Below, in pieces: positions 44,938 to 56,352 of a DNA stretch of 64,000 nt (its first letter is position 1; each line of letters starts with the position of its first letter). The stretch lies in assembly GCA_963732795.1 (NCBI GenBank), contig CAVTAV010000002.1:682001-746000 (forward strand), written 5' to 3'. The translations under genes and the position numbers were made by a program. The DNA is from CAVTAV01 sp963732795 (GTDB taxonomy: Bacteria; Pseudomonadota; Alphaproteobacteria; CAVTAV01). Below the pieces are notes generated by a model. The model was not told where the DNA came from. It saw only the letters and a program-made list of their open reading frames with translations, and did no database searches.

Positions 44938-45858
44938 ATGCAAGTCCGAGCTCTGCATGTCTTCATCTTGGCAGCTGTGCTTTGCGGCTGGTCTGGAGCG
45001 GCCGCGTCGAAGCGGAACGAGCGCTATCTCGAAGAGCACGACCGGGCGCATGACGTCGTCGCCAATCTCTTCGTGCAGGCCAGGAAGGGCGACCCGACCG
45101 CGCAATACAAGCTCGGCTCGATGTACCTGACCGGCCTCGGCGTGCCGAAGAACGACACCGAAGCCGCTCGCTGGTTCACGCTTGCGGCGGATCAGGATTA
45201 CGTCGAGGCCGAGGTCAATCTCGGCGTCATGTATTACATGGGCAAGGGCCTGCCGAGGAACGTCGGGTCCGCCGCGAAATGGTTCCGCGCCGCCGCCAAG
45301 CACGGCGATCCCCAGGCCGAGGTCAATCTCGGGCTGATGTATTACAAGGGCGAGGGCGTGCGGCGGGATTTCGACGAGGCGATGCGCTTGTTCCGGCTGT
45401 CGGCGGGCAAGGGCTATGCCGCCGCCGAGTACAATATCGGGCTGATGTTTTACAATGGCGAAGGCGTGAGCCAGAGCTATGCGCTGGCCGCCAAATGGTA
45501 CGAGCAGGCCGCGACGGCCGGCAACGTGAACGCCGAATACAATCTCGGCGTGATGTATTTCAAGGGCCAGGGCATCCGGCGCGACGCCGGAACCGGTGTC
45601 TCCTGGATCCGCAAAGCCGCGCAGAAGGGCTTTCCGCCCGCCCAGTCCAATCTCGGCGAGATGTATGCCGACGGCAACGGCGTGCAGCAGGACGACGTCA
45701 AAGCCTTTGCCTGGCTCTCCATGGCCTTCGATCTCGGCTTTGAGCCCGCCGGCGACGCCAAGGAAGCCGTCCGCGCCCGCATGTCAAGCCAGGACATCGT
45801 CGCCGCCCAGGCATTGAAGGATCGCTGCATCAAGGCCAGTTTTGCCGGCTGCGAGTGA
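44938..45858 (+). CDS. Secreted Sel1-repeat protein
   Basis: A 306-residue protein with a signal peptide (MQVRALHVFILAAVLCGWSG). Six or seven Sel1-like repeats of about 36 residues follow, each with the pattern A(Q/E)YNLGxMYxxGxGVxxD and AxxWxxxAA, for example VNLGLMYYKGEGVRRDF and YNIGLMFYNGEGV. Sel1 repeats form a helical solenoid for protein-protein contact. The start at 44938 is chosen because the signal peptide begins there. The end is YNL-type to CIKASFAGCE. No specific partner is indicated. Confidence 0.85.
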   Translation: MQVRALHVFILAAVLCGWSGAAASKRNERYLEEHDRAHDVVANLFVQARKGDPTAQYKLGSMYLTGLGVPKNDTEAARWFTLAADQDYVEAEVNLGVMYYMGKGLPRNVGSAAKWFRAAAKHGDPQAEVNLGLMYYKGEGVRRDFDEAMRLFRLSAGKGYAAAEYNIGLMFYNGEGVSQSYALAAKWYEQAATAGNVNAEYNLGVMYFKGQGIRRDAGTGVSWIRKAAQKGFPPAQSNLGEMYADGNGVQQDDVKAFAWLSMAFDLGFEPAGDAKEAVRARMSSQDIVAAQALKDRCIKASFAGCE

Positions 45859-45870
45859 ACATGGGACGGG

Positions 45871-45948
45871 TGTCATTGCGAACCCTGAGGGGGTGAAGCA
45901 ATCCAGGGAGTCTGGATCGCCGCGGCGCTGGCGCGCCTCGCGATGACG
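45871..45948. repeat. Dispersed repeat element, GTCATTGCG type
   Basis: Begins GTCATTGCGAACCC and ends CCTCGCGATGACG, with internal GAAGCAATCCAG and CTGGATCGCC arms, forming an imperfect cruciform. Elements of this type are widespread between genes in alphaproteobacteria. Confidence 0.7.
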
Positions 45949-45962
45949 ATATCGGACTTACC

Positions 45963-46026
45963 CGTCATTCCCGCGCAGGCGGGAATCCAGACTCGGCCCT
46001 GGATCCCCGCCGGCGCGGGGATGACG
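45963..46026. repeat. REP-type inverted pair, CGTCATTCCCGC type
   Basis: CGTCATTCCCGC..GCGGGAATCCAG is followed by CTGGATCCCCGCC..GGGGATGACG, so two hairpins face each other. The core is the same as the palindrome at 3016-3043. It lies between the convergent Sel1 and parC genes. Confidence 0.75.
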
Positions 46027-46041
46027 ACTTAGTTAGAGCGG

Positions 46042-48266
<2,225 letters not shown>

Positions 48267-48314
48267 GGCCGCATCTTATAGGCGGGCCCGCCCGGCGCTA
48301 CAAGATATTGACAG

Positions 48315-49054
48315 CTATGGGGCGAATCGTTCTACCAGTCGCGCCCTGGCGGGCGGTAACGCCTGATTGTGCGGGCTCAAGAGATGGGCGTCGAGGAAAT
48401 GGCCGGTGAGGGCGAAGCCGGTGCGGAGATCCTCGGGCGTGATCGAATTCCGGCCGCTTGATGTGAGAAAAGGTGGTAGCGGCAGCAGGCGGTTGCGGTA
48501 GAGGCCGGCGCCTTCCGGTGTCACAGCCTGTCCGGTGCGCGGCGAGACAAAGGCGAGGCCGTCCAGCGAGCCGGTAACGGCGCAGCTCGACAGGTCCAGG
48601 CCGAAGCCGAGCTCGCGCAGAAGTTCGGCTTCCCAGGCGATATAGGCGGCGGCCCAGGTCTCGGGATGCTCGCCATTGGTTTCGAGACCTTCCAGGAGCG
48701 CGTTCAGGCCTTCGAAAATGGCGGCATGGGGCTCGCGCTCGGGCAGGCTGAGACTCTGCGACCGCGAAGGCGGCCGAGGCGACGGAGAGCTTCATCGGCG
48801 ACGCCATCGAGATCCGCCGCCCGTGGCGTTTGAAGCTCAAGGCCGGTAAATGTTCCAATATGCTCGGAGAGCCGGGCGCGCCAAGTCAGCCGGACCTCGT
48901 TGCCGGGCTCGATCAGGCCCCTGAGCCGCGCGCCCGTCCCGCCCTTGACCACGCCTTTGTGGCGCCCCCTCTCAACGGTCAGGACTTCCAGAATGACGGC
49001 GGATTCCCCATGCCGCCGCCGCCCTAAAACGATGCCCCGATCCGTCCATTCCAT
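48315..49054 (-). CDS. recO: DNA repair protein RecO (two frame breaks)
   Basis: RecO loads RecA on SSB-coated gaps with RecR. The N-terminal OB fold reads MEWTDRGIVLGRRRHGESAV and GLIEPGNEVRLTWRARL. After a break near 48815 the helical domain continues AAISMASPMKLSVAS, and after another near 48755 it reads LPEREPHAAIFEGLNALLEG to the end PPARARLVERFAP. Both breaks are one extra base. The corrected length of about 246 residues is normal. The position between era and parC is the usual one. Confidence 0.85.
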
Positions 49055-49070
49055 GCTCGAATTCTATAAG

Positions 49071-49184
49071 CCTTCCCCCTTGATGGGGGAAGGTTTGGAT
49101 GGGGGTGATGGTCGTGAATGAATCCCAGCACTGGGCTTTATGCCCAACGTCACCCCCACCTGGCCTCCCCCATCAAGGGGGAGG
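49071..49184. repeat. Inverted-repeat element between recO and era
   Basis: Hairpins CCTTCCCCC-TTGAT-GGGGGAAGG (49071-49093) and CCTCCCCC-ATCAA-GGGGGAGG (49164-49184) are reverse complements of each other apart from the extra T and A. GGGGGTGA/TCACCCCC lies inside, and TGGGC-TTTAT-GCCCA is near the centre. The whole 114 bases can fold as one long structure, like a miniature inverted-repeat element. Confidence 0.65.
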
Positions 49185-49193
49185 TAAGGGTGT

Positions 49194-50106
49194 TTAGTCG
49201 CTGTAATCGAGCCCCATCGCGCGATACCGCTCCGGGTCGTCGAGCCATTTCTCGCGGACTTTGACGAACAGGAACAGGTGGACCTTGCGCTCGAAGATCT
49301 GCTCGAGCTCCGCGCGGGCATCGGCGCCGATGGATTTGATCATCGCGCCGCCCTTGCCGAGGATGATGCCCTTGTGGCCGGGGCGCTGGACATAGATCAC
49401 CTGGTCGAGGCGCAGGCTGCCGTCCTTCTGCTCCTTCCAGCTTTCGGTCTCGACGGTCGCGGCGTAGGGCAACTCCTGGCGGAGCTTGAGGAACAGCTTC
49501 TCGCGGGTGATCTCGGCGGCTAGGAGGCGTTGCGGGATATCGGCCAGCTGGTCCTCGGGATAGAGCCACGGGCCTTCCGGCAGGCGCGCGGCGAGGGCGC
49601 GCTTGAGATCGCCGACGCCGTCGCCGGTCAGGGCCGAGATCATATAGGTCTCGCGGAAGGGATAGGCTTCGTTCAGTTCCGCGCTCAAGCGTTAAGAGTT
49701 TGGCCCGATCGACTGCATCGACCTTGTTGAGCGCCAGGACCGCGCCGCGGGCCTTATCGCCGAGGTCCTTGAGTCCCTTGATGATCCGTGTCACCTCATC
49801 CGTCACGCCTCGCGCCGCATCGACCAGCATCACGACCTCGTCGGCATTGGCGACGCCGGCCCAGGCCGCGGCGACCATGGCCCGGTCGAGCCGCCGCTTG
49901 GGCGCGAAGATGCCGGGCGTATCGACGAAAATGAGCTGGGATGCGCTCTCGATCGCGATGCCGGTCACGCGGCTCCGGGTGGTCTGGACCTTAGGCGTGA
50001 CGATGGCGATCTTGGCGCCGATCAGGGCATTGAGGAGCGTCGACTTGCCGGCATTGGGCGCGCCGATCAGCGCGACGAAGCCCGCGCGCCGGGCCGCCTC
50101 GCTCAC
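49194..50106 (-). CDS. era: GTPase Era (one frame break)
   Basis: Ribosome assembly GTPase that binds the 3' end of 16S rRNA. The G domain has GAPNAGKST, DTPGIF and NKVD. The KH domain has GKGGAMIKSIGADARAELE. One extra T near 49690 breaks the frame between AKLLTL and SAELNEAYPF. The C-terminus VREKWLDDPERYRAMGLDY is the family end. The corrected length is about 304 residues. The start overlaps the rnc stop by 4 bases (ATGA). Confidence 0.92.
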
Positions 50107-50780
50107 GCGCCCTCCAATTGGTCGAGAAGCGCCCGTGCGGCGTTGCGCTCCGCCGTGCGCTTGGAGCCGCCGGTGCCGGTCGCCGCGAGGCCGTTCGCCG
50201 TCCGTGCCTCAATGGTGAACACGGGATCGTGCGGCGGGCCCTCCCGACCGATTTCAGTGTAGGTCGGCAGCCCCTCTCCGCGCGCCTGGAGAAACTCCTG
50301 CAGCGCGGTCTTGGGATCACTGGCCTCGGCGGGGAGCGTCGAGAACTGCGGCTGCCAGAACCGCAGCACGAAAGTCTTCGCGGCCTCGATCCCGCCATCG
50401 AGATAGATCGCCGCGATCACCGCCTCGGTCGTATCGGCCAGGATCGCCGGCTTCAAACGCCCGCCGGTCGCGGCCTCTCCGGGCGCCAGGATGAGGAAAT
50501 CCGGCAACCCGATGCTCTTGGCGATCTTGGCAAGCGTCTCGCGGCGCACCAGGAGATTCAAGAGCGGCGCAAGCCTTCCCTCCTCCGCCGCCGGCAGCAA
50601 TTCGTAAAGCCGCTCCGCCACGACCAGCCCGAGCACCCGGTCGCCGAGGAATTCCAGGCGCTGATAGCTCTCCCCGCCCTCCGTGCTCGGATGGGTCAGG
50701 GCCTCGGTCAAGAGATCGGGGTTTCGGAAACGGTAGCCGAGCGCCTCGAAGACGGGCTCAAGGCTTCTTGTCGCTGACAT
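50103..50780 (-). CDS. rnc: Ribonuclease III
   Basis: Cuts double-stranded RNA in rRNA and mRNA processing. The catalytic signature is YQRLEFLGDRVLGLVVAERL near residue 40, with DTTEAVIAAIYLDGG. The dsRBD at the C-terminus is DPKTALQEFLQARGEGLPTY and TGGSKRTAERNAARALLDQL. The frame is intact at 225 residues. Its start lies inside the last 23 bases of lepB, and it overlaps era by 4 bases, so it is a tightly packed operon gene. Confidence 0.93.
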   Translation of the reverse strand: MSATRSLEPVFEALGYRFRNPDLLTEALTHPSTEGGESYQRLEFLGDRVLGLVVAERLYELLPAAEEGRLAPLLNLLVRRETLAKIAKSIGLPDFLILAPGEAATGGRLKPAILADTTEAVIAAIYLDGGIEAAKTFVLRFWQPQFSTLPAEASDPKTALQEFLQARGEGLPTYTEIGREGPPHDPVFTIEARTANGLAATGTGGSKRTAERNAARALLDQLEGA

Positions 50781-51567
50781 GCGGTCTCAGCGAGGTGAAC
50801 ATCCGGCTCCAGCGGGTCGCGGTCGGCCATTTCCAGAACTGCCACCACCGGGCCGAGCCGTCGGTCGAGAAGAACAGCACTTCGGCCCGCCCGACCAGGT
50901 TCTCTGCCGGCACGAAGCCGACGCCGCGCGGCAGCTCCAGCCGGCTGTCGGCCGAGTTGTCGCGGTTGTCGCCCATGGCGAAGTAGTGGTGCGGCGGCAC
51001 GGTGAAGACCCGCGTGTTGTCGAGCTCGTTGTTTGGCTCGCGGTCCAGGACGTCGTAGCTGACGCCGTTCGGCATGGTCTCCTGGTATTCCGCGACATGC
51101 CGGAGGCCGCCCTCCGGCGCGGCCTCGATAAAATCGTCGATCCGCTTGCGCTTCACTTCCTGGTCGTTGATGTAGAGGATGCCGTTCCTGACCTGGATAT
51201 GATCGCCGGGAATGCCGACGATGCGCTTGATGTAATCGGTGCTGTTGTCGTAAGGCCACTTGAACACCGCGACATCGCCGCGCTTCACCGGGCTTTCGAA
51301 GATCCGACCCTTGAACAGCGGCAGGCCGAACGGAATCGAATAGCGGCTGTAGCCATAGGCGTATTTCGAGACGAACAGGTAATCGCCGACCAGAAGCGTC
51401 GGCTCCATCGATTTCGAGGGGATGTTGAAAGGCTCGAACGCGACCGTGCGGATGCCGAGCGCGATGATCACGGCATAGATCATCGTGCGGAGGATTTCAC
51501 CCCAGCCGTCGCCTTGCTCTTGCTTGCTCATCTTCTCGTTGTTTTGGACGTCGTCGGAAGGTGTCAT
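50758..51567 (-). CDS. lepB: Signal peptidase I
   Basis: Membrane-bound serine protease that removes Sec signal peptides. One N-terminal span (TMIYAVIIALGIRTVAF) precedes the catalytic Ser in IPSKSMEPTLLVGD. The general-base Lys is in STDYIKRIVGIPGD, and GDNRDNSADSR is the conserved box E. The length is 269 residues from MTPSDDVQNN at 51567; a later ATG (MSKQEQ) is possible. The C-terminal 8 codons overlap the start of rnc. The frame is intact. Confidence 0.92.
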   Translation of the reverse strand: MTPSDDVQNNEKMSKQEQGDGWGEILRTMIYAVIIALGIRTVAFEPFNIPSKSMEPTLLVGDYLFVSKYAYGYSRYSIPFGLPLFKGRIFESPVKRGDVAVFKWPYDNSTDYIKRIVGIPGDHIQVRNGILYINDQEVKRKRIDDFIEAAPEGGLRHVAEYQETMPNGVSYDVLDREPNNELDNTRVFTVPPHHYFAMGDNRDNSADSRLELPRGVGFVPAENLVGRAEVLFFSTDGSARWWQFWKWPTATRWSRMFTSLRPHVSDKKP

Positions 51568-51648
51568 GATCTCCACCGCGGATCGCGCATAAAGAGCCTT
51601 CACGCCACGGCCTGTCAAGCGATCCGTGGCGGAAAAGCCGTGAATTTC

Positions 51649-52086
51649 CTATGGAATGCGGTCCGATCCCCGGTTCGAGGGTGAGCCGGGATCGGGAACC
51701 GCCGTGATGAGGACGATCGCCTGGGCCATCGGATGATCGTCGGTCAAGGTGAGGTCGATCTGCGCCAGCATGCCGGCGGGGGTGATCTCTTCGAGCCGCG
51801 CCAAGGCGCCGCCGGTGAGCTGCATGGTCGGCTTGCCGCTGGAGAGATTGACCACGCCCATGTCGCGCCAGAACACGCCCTTGCGGAACCCGGTGCCGAG
51901 CGCCTTGGAGCAGGCCTCCTTGGCGGAGAAGCGCTTGGCGTAGCTCGCCGCCCGGTCTCGCCGGCGTTCGGACTTGCGCTGCTCGGTCTCGGTGAAGACG
52001 CGCTGGATGAACCGCTCGCCGAAACGCTCCAGGGTCCGCTCGATGCGGCGGATGTCGATGATGTCGTTGCCGAGCCCGATGACCAT
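51649..52086 (-). CDS. acpS: Holo-[acyl-carrier-protein] synthase
   Basis: Transfers 4'-phosphopantetheine from CoA to ACP. The Mg-binding motif GLGNDIIDIRRIE is at the N-terminus and FSAKEACSKALGTGFRKGV near residue 57. The C-terminal 12 residues (PGSPSNRGSDRIP) extend past the usual end and may reflect a late frame change. The ATG at 52086 is 5 bases from the pdxJ stop. Confidence 0.9.
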   Translation of the reverse strand: MVIGLGNDIIDIRRIERTLERFGERFIQRVFTETEQRKSERRRDRAASYAKRFSAKEACSKALGTGFRKGVFWRDMGVVNLSSGKPTMQLTGGALARLEEITPAGMLAQIDLTLTDDHPMAQAIVLITAVPDPGSPSNRGSDRIP

Positions 52087-52091
52087 GGGGC

Positions 52092-52862
52092 TCAGGCCGT
52101 CTCGGCGCCCATGACCCGGGCGCGGGCCTGGTCCATCAGCGCACGCATCCGTTTGATGCTGCTCTCCAGCCCGCCGAAGATCGCCTCGCCGATCAGGAAA
52201 TGCCCGATATTGAGCTCGACGACCTCGGGGATCTCCGCCACCGGCCCGACGGTCTCGAAGGAAAGCCCGTGACCGGCATGGCATTCGAGCCCGGCCTCCG
52301 CCGCCAGCCTTGCGCCGGTGACGAGCCGCTCGAGCTCCTCCTCCCGCGCCGCGCCCACGGCGTCGACATAACTGCCGGTGTGAAGCTCGACCACGTCGGA
52401 GCCGAGCCCCGCCGCCGCCTCGATCTGGGCCGGATCGGGATCGATGAAGAGCGACACCCGGATCCCCGCGTCCCGCAGCCGCGCGACATAGGGCTTCAAG
52501 TGATTGTGCCCGCCGCGCGCGTCGAGGCCGCCTTCGGTGGTCAGTTCCTGGCGCCGCTCGGGCACGAGGCAGCTCGCATGCGGGAGATGCTTGATGGCGA
52601 TCTCCAGCATCTCGTCGGTGGCGGCCATTTCGAGATTGAGCGGAATCTCGACCTCCCGGCGCAGACGCTCGATATCGCGGTCGGAGATGTGGCGGCGATC
52701 CTCGCGCAGATGCGCCGTGATGCCGTCCGCGCCGGATTTCGCCGCGAGGATGGCCGCACGCACGGGATCGGGATGCGCCCCGCCGCGCGCATTCCGGATC
52801 GTGGCCACGTGGTCGATATTGACCCCGAGCCGGAGATACTCGACCTGCCGCTTCGCGCTCAT
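52092..52862 (-). CDS. pdxJ: Pyridoxine 5'-phosphate synthase
   Basis: Condenses 1-deoxyxylulose-5-phosphate with aminoacetone phosphate to make vitamin B6. A TIM barrel with LGVNIDHVATIRNARGG at the N-terminus, DGITAHLREDRRHI, IPLNLEMAATDEM, VVELHTGSYVDA and CHAGHGLSFE; the His and Glu residues of these motifs form the active site. The frame is intact at 256 residues. Its start overlaps the DUF2062 stop (ATGA). Confidence 0.93.
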   Translation of the reverse strand: MSAKRQVEYLRLGVNIDHVATIRNARGGAHPDPVRAAILAAKSGADGITAHLREDRRHISDRDIERLRREVEIPLNLEMAATDEMLEIAIKHLPHASCLVPERRQELTTEGGLDARGGHNHLKPYVARLRDAGIRVSLFIDPDPAQIEAAAGLGSDVVELHTGSYVDAVGAAREEELERLVTGARLAAEAGLECHAGHGLSFETVGPVAEIPEVVELNIGHFLIGEAIFGGLESSIKRMRALMDQARARVMGAETA

Positions 52863-53440
52863 GACGCCAATCGTTCCCCGCTGTTCATGTTCTTTTGCTC
52901 ACGCTTCTTCTTCAGCTTCTCGGCGCGCTTGATCTGATATTCGGCGACGATGCCGCGCGCCGGCCAATACATAACCAGCCCGCCCAGAATGGCCAAGGGA
53001 ATGCTTCCGACGGTCAGGGGCCAGAAGATCGGCAGCAACGCATCCAGCGGATGCTCCATCATCACCCGGAAGCTGTCCGCGGTCGGCTCATGGGCCATAT
53101 GCGCACTGCCCAGAATCCAGGTTCCAAGGCGATATTCCGAGATCCACATTATCGGAAACGTCCAGGGATTTCCAACCAGGGTCCCGATCGCCGAGCCCAC
53201 GATACTGCCGCCCAGGAGCCAGGCGATCAGTGCCGCCATGACAAGATGGCTGCCGAGGAAAGGAGAGAACGACATGGCCGCCCCGCAGGCGAGGCCGAGC
53301 GCGATATTGTGCGGCGTGCCGGAAATCCGGCCAACCCGATGGCGCAGATAAGTCAGGTACCGGCCCCAGCCCGTGGAAGGCCAGAGGAAGTCCCGGATGA
53401 CAGCGGAGACCGGCTTTTTCGTGCGCCGTCGGAAAAGCAT
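52859..53440 (-). CDS. DUF2062 membrane protein
   Basis: A 193-residue protein with about three membrane segments. The pattern HNIALGLACGAAMSFSPFLGSHL and NPWTFPIMWISEYRLG is the DUF2062 signature. A basic tail with KRAEKLKKKREQ ends the protein. The function is unknown; the family is conserved between rsh and pdxJ in many alphaproteobacteria. It overlaps pdxJ by 4 bases. In several relatives pyrE lies near this point; none is present here. Confidence 0.8.
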   Translation of the reverse strand: MLFRRRTKKPVSAVIRDFLWPSTGWGRYLTYLRHRVGRISGTPHNIALGLACGAAMSFSPFLGSHLVMAALIAWLLGGSIVGSAIGTLVGNPWTFPIMWISEYRLGTWILGSAHMAHEPTADSFRVMMEHPLDALLPIFWPLTVGSIPLAILGGLVMYWPARGIVAEYQIKRAEKLKKKREQKNMNSGERLAS

Positions 53441-53557
53441 CCTATCGTCCTGAGCCGTGCATGGCGGCGAATGCGCCCGCCCGGCGTCCGTGAAAAGTCC
53501 CTACCTGTTTTGGCCCGCCCTGAACAGGCGGCCGATATGCCTGCGTCGTCACCGCCG

Positions 53558-55708
53558 TCAGCCGCGGGCCCGTTCCACCGAGGTGACGGTGGGGGCCGCG
53601 CGCAGAGCGGTGATGATATCGGTCAAATGCTTAACATCGCGTACTTCGATGTCGATCGTCATGCCGAAGAAATCGGCATCGCGATCGGTGATCTTCAGAT
53701 TGCGGATATTGCCGTGATTGCGGGCGATGATCGTGGTGATCGAGCTCAAGGTGCCGGGCTGGTCGATGCCGACGGTCAGCACACGGCCGACCATGGCGTC
53801 GGTCGGCACCGCGCCCGCCTCCCAGGCGATATCGAGCCAGCGTTCCGGCTGATCCGAGAAGCTGTCCAGAATGTCGCAATCGATGGTGTGGACGGTGACG
53901 CCCTTGCCGGCGGTCGCGATGCCGACGATGCGGTCGCCCGGCACCGGGTGGCAGCATTCGGCGATATGGACCGCGAGGCCCGGCGTCAGCCCCTTGATCG
54001 GGATCGGATCGGAGGCGCCGTTGAGCTTCTTCTTCTTGCGGCGGAGCTTGAGCGGCGGCCAGTACCAGCGCTCCTCCTTCGGCTTCTCGCCGGGAAACAC
54101 CTTGTCCAGCACGAAGCGCGACGTCACATTGCCCGCGCCGACCGCGACATAGACATCCTCGACCGTCTTCTGCTGCAGCACGCTCAGCGCGCCTTCGAGC
54201 GCCTTTTCGGTGAACTCGTGGCCGACCTTCTTGAAGGCCTGCTCCATGATGGTGCGGCCGAGCTCGACATATTGCTCGCGCTCCTCCTTGCGGACGAAAC
54301 GCCGGATCGCCGCGCGCGCCTTGCCGGTGACGACGAAGTTCTCCCAGACCGGCGAGGGCGACATGACGTTGGAGCGAACGATCTCCACCTGGTCGCCGTT
54401 CGTGAGCACGGTCCGCAAGGGCACCATGCGGCCGTTCACCTTCGCCCCGACGCAGCTATCGCCGACCTCGGTGTGGACGGCATAGGCGAAATCGACCGGG
54501 GTCGCGCCCTGCGGCATGGTGATCAGCTCGCCCTTGGGCGTGAAGCAGAACACCTGGTCCTGGAACATCTCCAGCTTGGTGTTCTCGAGGAATTCTTCGG
54601 GGCTCGACGCGTGCTCGAGGATTTCCAGAAGCTCGCGGATCCAGCGATAACTGGTTCCGTCGATCTTTTCGGTGCCCTGCTTGTATTTCCAGTGGGCGGC
54701 GACGCCGAACTCGGCTTCCTCATGCATCCGGCGGGTGCGGATCTGGATCTCGATGCGCTGCTGCTCGGGGCCGATGACCGTGGTGTGGATCGAGCGGTAG
54801 CCGTTGCGCTTGGGCGTCGAGATGTAGTCCTTGAAGCGGCCCGGCACCATCGGCCAGGCATGATGGATGACGCCCAGGGCCTGATAGCATTGCTCGCGGC
54901 TCTCGGTGATGATCCGGAAGGCCATGACGTCCGAGAGGTTCTCGAACGGCACGTTGCCGAGCTCCATCTTCTTCCAGATCGAATAGGGGCGCTTCTCGCG
55001 GCCGACGATCTTGGCCTTGATCCCGGCCTTGGCGAAGGTATCGCGCAGGTCCTGGATGACCCGCGCGCGGATATCGCCGGCATTCTTGCGCAGGAATTCG
55101 AGCCGGGCCACCAGCGAGTTCCGCGCCTCCGGGTTGAGATGGAGGAAAGCCAGATCCTCCAGCTCGTCCTTCATCTCCTGCATGCCGATGCGTTCGGCGA
55201 GCGGAGCATAGATTTCCAGGGTCTCGGTGGAGATCCGGCGGCGGCGGTCGACGCTCTTGATAAAGGAGAGCGTGCGCATGTTGTGTAGCCGGTCGGCGAG
55301 CTTGACCAGCAGCACGCGGATATCGGTGGAGGTCGCGAGCAGGAATTTGCGGAAATTCTCGGCCTGATGGCTGCGCTCGGTGGTGAGCTCCAGGGTCGAA
55401 AGCTTGGTCACGCCGTTGACCAGCTTGGCGACCTCGACGCCGAAATGCTTTTCTATCTCATCATAGGTGGCGACCGTGTCTTCGATCGTGTCGTGAAGGA
55501 GCGCGGTCGCGATCGTGGCGCAGTCGAGCTTCAATCCGGTGAGGATTCCGGCCACTTCCAGGGGATGGGAGAAGTAGGGATCGCCCGATTCCCGGGTCTG
55601 GGAGCCATGGGCGCGCATCGAGAAGACATAAGCCCTGTTCAACAGGGCCTCGTCCAGGTTCCTGTCATAGGACCTGACGGCATCGACCAATTCGTATTGC
55701 CGGATCAC
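53558..55708 (-). CDS. rsh: Bifunctional (p)ppGpp synthetase/hydrolase Rsh
   Basis: A single RelA/SpoT homologue controlling the stringent response. The HD hydrolase domain has its metal ligands in HGSQTRESGDPYFSHP and ALLHDTIEDT. The synthetase domain has DVMAFRIITESREQCYQALG and KRNGYRSIHTTVIGP. TGS (ITMPQGATPVDFAYAVHTEVG) and a C-terminal ACT domain follow. Intact hydrolase residues show it is bifunctional, as expected for a lone Rsh in an alphaproteobacterium. The frame is unbroken over 716 residues, notable in this error-rich window. Confidence 0.94.
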   Translation of the reverse strand: MIRQYELVDAVRSYDRNLDEALLNRAYVFSMRAHGSQTRESGDPYFSHPLEVAGILTGLKLDCATIATALLHDTIEDTVATYDEIEKHFGVEVAKLVNGVTKLSTLELTTERSHQAENFRKFLLATSTDIRVLLVKLADRLHNMRTLSFIKSVDRRRRISTETLEIYAPLAERIGMQEMKDELEDLAFLHLNPEARNSLVARLEFLRKNAGDIRARVIQDLRDTFAKAGIKAKIVGREKRPYSIWKKMELGNVPFENLSDVMAFRIITESREQCYQALGVIHHAWPMVPGRFKDYISTPKRNGYRSIHTTVIGPEQQRIEIQIRTRRMHEEAEFGVAAHWKYKQGTEKIDGTSYRWIRELLEILEHASSPEEFLENTKLEMFQDQVFCFTPKGELITMPQGATPVDFAYAVHTEVGDSCVGAKVNGRMVPLRTVLTNGDQVEIVRSNVMSPSPVWENFVVTGKARAAIRRFVRKEEREQYVELGRTIMEQAFKKVGHEFTEKALEGALSVLQQKTVEDVYVAVGAGNVTSRFVLDKVFPGEKPKEERWYWPPLKLRRKKKKLNGASDPIPIKGLTPGLAVHIAECCHPVPGDRIVGIATAGKGVTVHTIDCDILDSFSDQPERWLDIAWEAGAVPTDAMVGRVLTVGIDQPGTLSSITTIIARNHGNIRNLKITDRDADFFGMTIDIEVRDVKHLTDIITALRAAPTVTSVERARG

Positions 55709-55905
55709 CGAGCCCTCGCCGCAATCATGCCCACTGAATAATTACGCTCAATAATTTTACATCCCAACTACTATATGGTGACTCGCGCAATAGTTCGCCG
55801 CGGCCCGACTTCGGATGATCCGAGAGCCCCAAAAACCCCTACCATTCAATTGTTTGGCGTAAGCCGCCGAGTGCCCGCCGATGACCGGGCTGGATCGGGA
55901 GCGGG
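55709..55905. promoter_or_regulatory. rpoZ-rsh intergenic region
   Basis: A 197-base gap, AT-rich near 55738-55775 (ATAATTACGCTCAATAATTT), which may hold a separate rsh promoter. A short hairpin-like GC segment near 55800-55830 could end rpoZ transcription. No gene seen. Confidence 0.4.
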
Positions 55906-56284
55906 CTACTCGTCGCCTTCGGCCGTCTCGTCGCCGGCGTCGGCATCCGAATCGTCGTCCGAATCGTCGTCGGACTCGGCCGCGGCGCCGGCCGAAAACT
56001 GGAGTTCCAGATCCGAGGCGTCGATGGTGAACTCGTCCTCGCCCGGCTCGTCGACCTCGACATGGCGCTGCATGCTGCGCACCGTGGCTTCCCTCAGACT
56101 CGTCGACGGACACGGTCTCGTCTGCGATCTCGCGGAGCGCAATGACCGGATTCTTATCGTTGTCGCGCTCGACCGTGATCGGCACGCCGCTTGAAATCGT
56201 ACGGGCGCGCTGGGCGGCAAGCAGCACCAGCTCGAACCTGTTGGGAACCTTATCGACGCAATCCTCGACGGTAACGCGGGCCAT
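55906..56284 (-). CDS. rpoZ: RNA polymerase omega subunit (one frame break)
   Basis: Starts MARVTVEDCVDKVPNRFELV and continues AAQRARTISSG and NPVIALREIADET, the typical omega sequence. One extra T near 56097 breaks the frame after VSVDE; the corrected text reads LREATVRSMQRHVEVDEPGE and ends in a long Asp/Glu-rich tail (SDDDSDDDSDADAGDE). Acidic tails are common in alphaproteobacterial omega. The corrected length is about 125 residues. It is followed by rsh, an arrangement conserved in most proteobacteria. Confidence 0.9.
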
Positions 56285-56352
56285 TCATTCTCTCCACTGA
56301 CTTTGCGGCTGGGTATAGATATTCGCAGAACGCGGCTAAGGCAAGGGCCAGC

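Noticed and set aside
52895..55288. Open frame of 797 codons antisense to rsh
   Set aside because: High-GC codon bias leaves the opposite strand free of stops. The sense-strand rsh is fully conserved and the antisense peptide has no fold-like pattern.
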